From positions 1-10,075 of the forward strand of contig JBJYWI010000109.1 in the NCBI GenBank assembly GCA_046259385.1: DNA of 10,075 nucleotides. The letters are read 5' to 3'. Both the position numbers and the translations under genes were made by a program. The stretch is from CAVWDI01 sp046259385. GTDB taxonomy: Bacteria > Chloroflexota > Anaerolineae > Anaerolineales > UBA4823. Shown here in pieces: positions 6,164-10,075 of the stretch. Each line of letters starts with the position of its first letter. Position 1 is the stretch's first letter. The notes beneath the pieces were generated by a model. That model saw only the letters and a program-made list of their open reading frames with translations, had not been told where the DNA came from and made no database searches.

Positions 6164-6919
6164 ATGTCTGGACATTCGCACTGGTCAACAATCCGGCGCA
6201 AAAAAGATGCAGCGGATGCGAAGCGTGGTCAGGTTTTTACCAAGTTGGCGAAGGAAATCACAATCGCTGCGAGGGAAGGGGGCGGAGACCCAGGCATGAA
6301 TTTGCGGCTACAGTACGCCATTGATCGAGCAAAATCGCAGAATATGCCCAAAGATAATATCGAGCGGGCAATAAAACGCGGCACTGGTGAATTGAAAGAT
6401 GGAACCCAGATTGAAGAAATCACATATGAAGGTTATGGACCGTCGGGGATTGCGTTAATGATTGAATGCGTCACTGATAACCGGAATAGAGCGGTAGCTG
6501 ATTTACGACATACACTCAACAGAATGGGAGGCACCTTTGCTGAAGCGGGAGCAGTAGGTTGGCAGTTTACCCGGATTTCCTATTTTGCATTTCCATTGAA
6601 TCACTATAACCCGGATGAAATTTTCGAACTAGCGGTTGAAGCAGGCGCGGATGATGTCACGTTTGATGATGGACTGGTTGAAATTATTGCTGCAGTAGAA
6701 TCTTTTAAGGAAATCAGCGACCGTTTGAAAGAAGCAAATATTGAACTTCAGGAAGCTGAGCTGCGAATGATTCCTAACAATGAAACTGAATTGGGAATTG
6801 ATGAAGCAATCCAAGTGTTAAAAGCTATTGAGTCCATTGAAGAGTTGGATGATGTACAGAGAGTATTTTCTAACTTGCAGCTAACTGATCAGGTTATGGA
6901 GAAATTTGAAACTGCCTGA
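6164..6919 (+). CDS. yebC: YebC/PmpR family protein (TACO1 homologue)
   Basis: This encodes 251 residues, the normal family length (E. coli YebC has 246). The N-terminus MSGHSHWSTIRRKKDAADAKRG matches the family's MAGHSKW...KK..D.KRG start, with FTKLAKEI at 25-32, MNLRLQYAIDRAK at 45-57 and MPKDNIERAIKRG at 61-73. The central YEGYGPSGIALMIE is at 88-101, followed by TDNRNRAVADLRH, and the acidic C-terminal domain is intact. The family was long annotated as transcriptional regulators. More recent work ties it to translation, including relief of ribosome stalling on proline-rich stretches and mitochondrial TACO1. AGGAG lies 7 nt before the start. It precedes ruvC by 6 nt; the yebC-ruvC link is conserved in many bacteria. 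Confidence 0.95.
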   Translation: MSGHSHWSTIRRKKDAADAKRGQVFTKLAKEITIAAREGGGDPGMNLRLQYAIDRAKSQNMPKDNIERAIKRGTGELKDGTQIEEITYEGYGPSGIALMIECVTDNRNRAVADLRHTLNRMGGTFAEAGAVGWQFTRISYFAFPLNHYNPDEIFELAVEAGADDVTFDDGLVEIIAAVESFKEISDRLKEANIELQEAELRMIPNNETELGIDEAIQVLKAIESIEELDDVQRVFSNLQLTDQVMEKFETA

Positions 6920-6925
6920 TCCAGC

Positions 6926-7426
6926 ATGTTGGTGATAGGTATTGACCCGGGTACAGCAACAACAGGATATGGTCTCATCCAGGCAAATGCGGATGGTCTA
7001 TTGCTAACAGTCGACTATGGTGTGATTGAAACCTCACCGAAACTACCACCACACCAACGTCTATTAAAAATTTACCATCAACTTAAGAAATTGATTGATC
7101 TCCACCGACCCGAGAGCGGAGCGGTGGAGAAATTATTTTTTCAAAGGAACGTAAAAACCGCAATAAGTGTGGGACAAGGGAGAGGAGTCGCTATGCTGGC
7201 TCTGGCTGAGGCAGGTGTTAGTATGGCGGAGTATTCTCCTCTTGAAGTCAAACAGGCTGTAGCGGGATACGGACGGGCTGATAAGACTCAAATGCAAAAT
7301 ATGGTAAAAGCCCTGCTGTCTCTAAATGAAATCCCTGCTCCTGATGATGCTGCGGATGCACTGGCTGTCGCGATTTGCCATATTCACAGCGAAAAGTTAA
7401 AATCGCTTATTGATGGGAAAGATTGA
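6926..7426 (+). CDS. ruvC: Holliday junction resolvase RuvC
   Basis: This dimeric Mg-dependent endonuclease cuts four-way DNA junctions symmetrically during recombination and repair. The protein has 166 residues, near the usual 160-175. The catalytic acidic residues of the RNase H-like fold are all visible: Asp7 in GIDPGTATTGYG, Glu68 in AVEKLFF, and Asp141 and Asp144 in DDAADALAVA. The conserved segments YSPLEVKQAVAGYGRADKTQM (103-123) and the FFQRNVKTA loop (71-79) are intact, so it should be active. No strong Shine-Dalgarno is seen. With only 6 nt after yebC, translation is probably coupled. ruvA follows after 3 nt. Confidence 0.96.
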   Translation: MLVIGIDPGTATTGYGLIQANADGLLLTVDYGVIETSPKLPPHQRLLKIYHQLKKLIDLHRPESGAVEKLFFQRNVKTAISVGQGRGVAMLALAEAGVSMAEYSPLEVKQAVAGYGRADKTQMQNMVKALLSLNEIPAPDDAADALAVAICHIHSEKLKSLIDGKD

Positions 7427-7429
7427 ATC

Positions 7430-8005
7430 ATGATAGCAAATTTAAGTGGCAGAATACTTGAAATCACTCCAAACAACATCACGATAGATATGGGGGGAGT
7501 TGGATTGGATGTATATGTTACTTCTCCATTCTTAGAAAAATGCCAGGCGGGTGAAAAAATTTTTTTGTTCACAATGATGATTGTTCGAGAAGATTCGCTC
7601 ACCCTTTACGGGTTTGAATCAAAGGAAGAAAAACAGCTTTTCTCATTGCTGCTGGGCGTGAATGGGGTCGGCCCGCGTTCAGCGCTTAATATCCTCTCCG
7701 TTATGACTCCTGATGAACTGCGACACGCTATCCTGCAGGGGAAGGCTGAGCTCATTTTCCAGGTTCCCGGGATTGGAAAGAAAACCGCTCAAAAAATTAT
7801 CCTGCAACTGCAGGATCAATTCCCCTCTGAGTTGGTAATTGAGTTTAGCCCAAAGACTGCTGAGGCGGATGCAGAGGTGCTGGACGCACTGACCAGCCTA
7901 GGATACAGTATTGTCGAAGCCCAAACTGCGATACAATCCATACCAAGACATGCACCGGAGGACGTTGAATCTCGATTGAGGATTGCACTTCAGAATTTTC
8001 ATTAA
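7430..8005 (+). CDS. ruvA: Holliday junction DNA helicase subunit RuvA
   Basis: RuvA binds Holliday junctions as a tetramer and loads the RuvB motor for branch migration. The protein has 191 residues. The N-terminal OB-fold ends in REDSLTLYGF at 53-62, whose Glu54/Asp55 correspond to the acidic pin. Two helix-hairpin-helix motifs follow: LGVNGVGPRSAL at 75-86 and VPGIGKKTAQKI at 112-123. A short linker leads to the RuvB-binding domain III (about 145-191), with LTSLGYSIVEAQTAI. GGGAAAG stands about 10 nt before the start, inside the end of ruvC. ruvB does not follow, since proC comes next, so RuvB must be encoded elsewhere. Confidence 0.96.
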   Translation: MIANLSGRILEITPNNITIDMGGVGLDVYVTSPFLEKCQAGEKIFLFTMMIVREDSLTLYGFESKEEKQLFSLLLGVNGVGPRSALNILSVMTPDELRHAILQGKAELIFQVPGIGKKTAQKIILQLQDQFPSELVIEFSPKTAEADAEVLDALTSLGYSIVEAQTAIQSIPRHAPEDVESRLRIALQNFH

Positions 8006-8021
8006 GGACTGGAATGTATAT

Positions 8022-8870
8022 ATGTTCGAAAAATGTGTTCTTTCATTTATTGGACCAGGCGCAATGGCTGAGGGTATGATATACGGTCTTGTTCACCAAA
8101 ACGTTGCGCCACCAGAATCGATAATCGCGGCAGGACCGCGCTTGGAACGGTTAGAAGAATTAAAGGATTGCTTTGGAATTGGCTACACTACTGACAATTC
8201 TGAAGCAGCCTCCAGGTCTGATGTGATCATCCTTTCTGTTAAACCGCAGCGATTGGATAAGGTTCTGGAAGGGATACGAGGATTTATAAAACCTGAGGCT
8301 TTGATTATTTCGATTGTAGCAGGCGCAAGCATTGAAAAGATAAGCAGCGGGTGTGATCATAATATAATCGTTCGAACAATGCCAAATACACCTGCCCAAA
8401 TCGGAAAAGGTATCACTGTCTGGACACCTTCCTTAGAGGTTTCAGATCATCAACTTGAGATGACCCGCAGGATATTAGGCGCTTTGGGGGAGCAGGTTTT
8501 TGTAGAAGAAGAATTTTACCTCGATATGGCAACCGCCTTATCCGGAACAGGACCAGCTTATGTCTTTCTGTTTATGGAAGCAATGGTAGATGCTGGAGTC
8601 CATCTTGGTTTCCCCAGAAGAATTGCGGAACAACTGGTTGCACAGACTGTACGAGGTTCAGTAGATTATTACGAAAAAAGGGAAGATCCCGTACACTTAG
8701 CGAGGTTAAGAAACGAGGTAACATCTCCAGGAGGCACTTCTGCAGCAGCGTTATATTATTTAGAGAAAGCAGGTTTCCGTACAGCTATTTCGAGGGCAAT
8801 CTGGGCAGCATATGTCCGCTCACAGGAGCTAGGTAGGGATGCAAAAAGCCATCCACCAGACCAGCAGTAA
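8022..8870 (+). CDS. proC: Pyrroline-5-carboxylate reductase
   Basis: This makes L-proline from 1-pyrroline-5-carboxylate with NAD(P)H, the last step of proline synthesis in the cytoplasm. The protein has 282 residues. FIGPGAMAEGMI at 9-20 is the dinucleotide-binding loop, and VKPQ at 73-76 contacts the cofactor. RTMPNTPAQIGKG at 118-130 and ALSGTGPAYVFLFMEAMVDAG at 172-192 are family blocks, and RNEVTSPGGTSAAAL at 230-244 is the P5CR signature. An upstream TTG at 7983 gives a 13-residue extension overlapping ruvA. ATG at 8022 is preferred because it puts the Rossmann strand at the N-terminus and has AAGGA or GGA upstream. It starts 16 nt after ruvA and ends the yebC-ruvC-ruvA run. The C-terminal tail (RDAKSHPPDQQ) is not conserved. 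Confidence 0.95.
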   Translation: MFEKCVLSFIGPGAMAEGMIYGLVHQNVAPPESIIAAGPRLERLEELKDCFGIGYTTDNSEAASRSDVIILSVKPQRLDKVLEGIRGFIKPEALIISIVAGASIEKISSGCDHNIIVRTMPNTPAQIGKGITVWTPSLEVSDHQLEMTRRILGALGEQVFVEEEFYLDMATALSGTGPAYVFLFMEAMVDAGVHLGFPRRIAEQLVAQTVRGSVDYYEKREDPVHLARLRNEVTSPGGTSAAALYYLEKAGFRTAISRAIWAAYVRSQELGRDAKSHPPDQQ

Positions 8871-8903
8871 AAAGTGGAATATCATAAAAGTGAATCCCAA
8901 AAC

Positions 8904-8932
8904 TGGACAATATCCTGCCGATCAGGTATTAT
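8904..8932 (+). promoter_or_regulatory. Candidate atpA promoter
   Basis: TGGACA (8904-8909) and TATTAT (8927-8932) each match the sigma-70 consensus at five of six positions, with the ideal 17-nt spacer. This is the best-matching promoter I see in the window. Transcription would start near 8939, leaving a leader of about 180 nt before atpA. Confidence 0.55.
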
Positions 8933-8971
8933 TTGGCAGAAATCGGAGAATACTTATTGAGAAGATAAACC

Positions 8972-9003
8972 GATTGCATTTCTTTTCCGATTAAGGTGCA
9001 ATC
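8972..9003. repeat. Inverted repeat GATTGCA/TGCAATC
   Basis: GATTGCA (8972-8978) pairs perfectly with TGCAATC (8997-9003) around an 18-nt loop. In RNA it would compete with the overlapping AATCGGA/TCCGATT pairing (8941-8947 with 8986-8992). Its role is unknown. Confidence 0.4.
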
Positions 9004-9010
9004 AGAAGCA

Positions 9011-9038
9011 CGCCCGGATTATATAAACCATCCGGGCG
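9011..9038. repeat. GC-rich 9-bp hairpin upstream of atpA
   Basis: CGCCCGGAT (9011-9019) pairs perfectly with ATCCGGGCG (9030-9038), with a 10-nt loop TATATAAACC. It is the strongest stem in the intergenic regions of this window. Neither strand has a T-run after it, so it is not a standard intrinsic terminator. A leader structure, transcript-end stabiliser or protein site are alternatives. Confidence 0.7.
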
Positions 9039-9075
9039 GCGGTATATAAACAGGCGATTTGATTATCTTAAAAAC

Positions 9076-9092
9076 GAACGCGTTCAAAGAAC
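9076..9092. repeat. Palindrome GAACGCGTTC with a third half-site
   Basis: GAACGCGTTC (9076-9085) is a perfect palindrome. A further GAAC follows at 9089-9092, so the region reads GAAC-GC-GTTC-AAA-GAAC. It lies 32 nt before the atpA start. It could be a regulator site or a small hairpin. Confidence 0.35.
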
Positions 9093-9117
9093 TTATACAT
9101 TTTGACATGGAGGCCGG

Positions 9118-10075
9118 ATGTCCGATCTAATAAATCAAATCACTCAAGATCTCAAGAAACAGATTGAAGATTACAAACCAGCATTAGAAGTGCGAGATAT
9201 CGGCAATGTAATTGAAGATGGGGATGGCATTGCACTGGTTGGGGGTTTGAGTGATGTGAAAGCGCAGGAACTGGTCCAGTTTGAAAATGGAGTCATGGGT
9301 ATCGCCTTTAATCTTGAGAAGGATGATGTTGGCGTGATCATCATGGGAGAGTATTCAGAGATCGAAGAAGGTATGCCGGTGCGTTCAACCGGTAGAATAG
9401 CTTCTGTGCCAGTTGGAAAGGGTTTGATTGGCAGAGTTGTAAACGCGCTTGGAGAACCTGTTGATGGAAAAGGCCCGATCAAGTTTGATAAATACCGACC
9501 AATTGAACGCATCGCGCCAGGAGTTGTCGATCGAAAAGATGTCGACAAACCCGTACAGACTGGATTGAAGGCAATTGATTCTATGATACCAATAGGTCGC
9601 GGTCAGAGGGAATTGATTATTGGCGACCGTCAAACAGGAAAAACAGCAATTGCCATTGATACGATCATCAATCAAAAGGGGAAGGATCTTTTCTGTATTT
9701 ATGTCGCAATTGGACAAAAAAAAGCGGCAGTAGCAAGGACGGTTGCCACCCTTGAAAGATTTGGAGCGATGGATTACACCATCGTTGTGATGGCTTCTGC
9801 GGATGAACCAGCCGCGCTGCAGTATATCGCCCCGTATGCTGGTTGCGCGATTGGCGAAGAATTCATGGAAAATGGAATGGATGCTTTGGTTGTTTATGAC
9901 GACCTTTCTAAACATGCATGGGCATACCGGCAGGTTTCTTTACTTCTGCGACGACCGCCAGGGCGGGAGGCTTACCCTGGTGACCTTTTCTACCTGCACT
10001 CTCGACTTTTAGAAAGGGCTGCCAAGCTTGCGGATGCATACATCATCCTCCCCAAGTCTAAAGAGAGTGGGGATT
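9118..10075 (+). CDS. atpA: F-type ATP synthase subunit alpha, 3' end beyond the window
   Basis: This is the non-catalytic nucleotide-binding subunit of the F1 hexamer, on the cytoplasmic side of the membrane. It is open for 319 codons to the window end. GGAGG (9109-9113) lies 4 nt before ATG; another ATG at 9107 is out of frame. The N-terminal beta-barrel ends around residue 95. The P-loop GDRQTGKT is at 169-176, in the same place as in E. coli. IGQKKAAVARTV at 198-209, ALVVYDDLSKHAWAYRQ at 256-272 (Walker B region) and LLLRRPPGREAYPGDLFYLHSRLLERAAKLAD at 275-306 are strongly conserved. After KLAD the sequence reads AYIILPKSKESGD instead of reaching GGSLTALP as most bacteria do, so an insertion begins here. 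proC, not atpH, lies upstream, and an own promoter is predicted. Confidence 0.95.
   Translation, partial: MSDLINQITQDLKKQIEDYKPALEVRDIGNVIEDGDGIALVGGLSDVKAQELVQFENGVMGIAFNLEKDDVGVIIMGEYSEIEEGMPVRSTGRIASVPVGKGLIGRVVNALGEPVDGKGPIKFDKYRPIERIAPGVVDRKDVDKPVQTGLKAIDSMIPIGRGQRELIIGDRQTGKTAIAIDTIINQKGKDLFCIYVAIGQKKAAVARTVATLERFGAMDYTIVVMASADEPAALQYIAPYAGCAIGEEFMENGMDALVVYDDLSKHAWAYRQVSLLLRRPPGREAYPGDLFYLHSRLLERAAKLADAYIILPKSKESGD

Larger units (their letters stand above)
8871..9117. other. Intergenic region and probable long leader of atpA
   Basis: This 247-nt stretch has no credible ORF. In order it holds a good sigma-70-like promoter (8904-8932); AATCGGA (8941-8947) matched by TCCGATT (8986-8992); GATTGCA/TGCAATC (8972-9003); a 9-bp GC-rich hairpin (9011-9038); a repeated TATATAAAC (9020-9028 and 9043-9051); and the palindrome GAACGCGTTC (9076-9085). 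No U-rich terminator for proC is seen. Confidence 0.5.

Noticed and set aside
7983..8021. Longer proC from TTG at 7983
   Set aside because: It would overlap ruvA and add 13 residues before a complete Rossmann strand; ATG at 8022 fits the family better.
9011..9038. The GC-rich hairpin as a rho-independent terminator of proC
   Set aside because: No T-run follows on either strand, and it lies about 140 nt after the proC stop, inside the predicted atpA leader.
9076..9085. GAACGCGTTC as a LexA (SOS) box before atpA
   Set aside because: The Gram-positive-type LexA site has GAAC and GTTC separated by four bases; here the gap is two, and an ATP synthase gene is not an expected SOS target.
9171..9915. 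Minus-strand open frames opposite atpA
   Set aside because: These are antisense shadows of a highly conserved coding sequence, with serine/proline-rich or low-sense translations.
1..10075. A defence, toxin-antitoxin, CRISPR or secondary-metabolite system
   Set aside because: All substantial genes have housekeeping or sugar-metabolism assignments, and no repeat array, nuclease/toxin pair or synthase was found on either strand.

Overview
The window looks like part of a free-living bacterial chromosome of moderate GC; hand counts of sampled coding stretches give about 36 to 49 %. The most likely source is Chloroflexota (Anaerolineae-like). Three things suggest this: an actinobacterial/Chloroflexota-type inositol-3-phosphate synthase, a yebC-ruvC-ruvA-proC gene order, and a phosphodiester-glycosidase protein with an NBR1-like Ig domain. 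The taxon is inferred from gene content only.

Left part (1 to about 4130, minus strand): a surface-glycan or nucleotide-sugar gene group transcribed leftward. In transcription order it holds a membrane-anchored NAGPA-type phosphodiester glycosidase, wecB (UDP-GlcNAc 2-epimerase), a small AT-rich sulfotransferase-family gene, and an extended-SDR nucleotide-sugar epimerase/dehydratase cut by the window edge. The last gene is open at its 3' end and is easily missed. wecB and the sulfotransferase are 19 nt apart and probably cotranscribed; the glycosidase gene may be a separate unit, because a promoter candidate lies before wecB. Together the set could supply and modify sugars for an exported, possibly sulfated, glycan.

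Middle (4128 to 4547): a leftward tRNA-Pro(CGG) gene without encoded CCA. On its left is a 16-bp tandem repeat. On its right is a 12-bp palindrome carrying TATAAT on both strands, which could be a divergent promoter.

Right part (4548 to the end, plus strand): a small TIGR04076-like protein, ino1, a tight housekeeping run yebC-ruvC-ruvA-proC (gaps of 6, 3 and 16 nt), a 247-nt intergenic region with a good promoter candidate and several inverted repeats, and the 5' part of atpA (F1 alpha subunit). atpA is not preceded by atpH or Fo genes, so F1 and Fo genes appear to be split here.

I found no CRISPR array, insertion sequence, prophage, toxin-antitoxin pair or defence system. The most interesting signals are regulatory: an inverted repeat across the ino1 promoter, the symmetric -10 site beside the tRNA, and the long structured leader of atpA. 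Two protein-level oddities also stand out: the anchored NAGPA/Ig architecture and an apparent insertion in AtpA just before the window ends.
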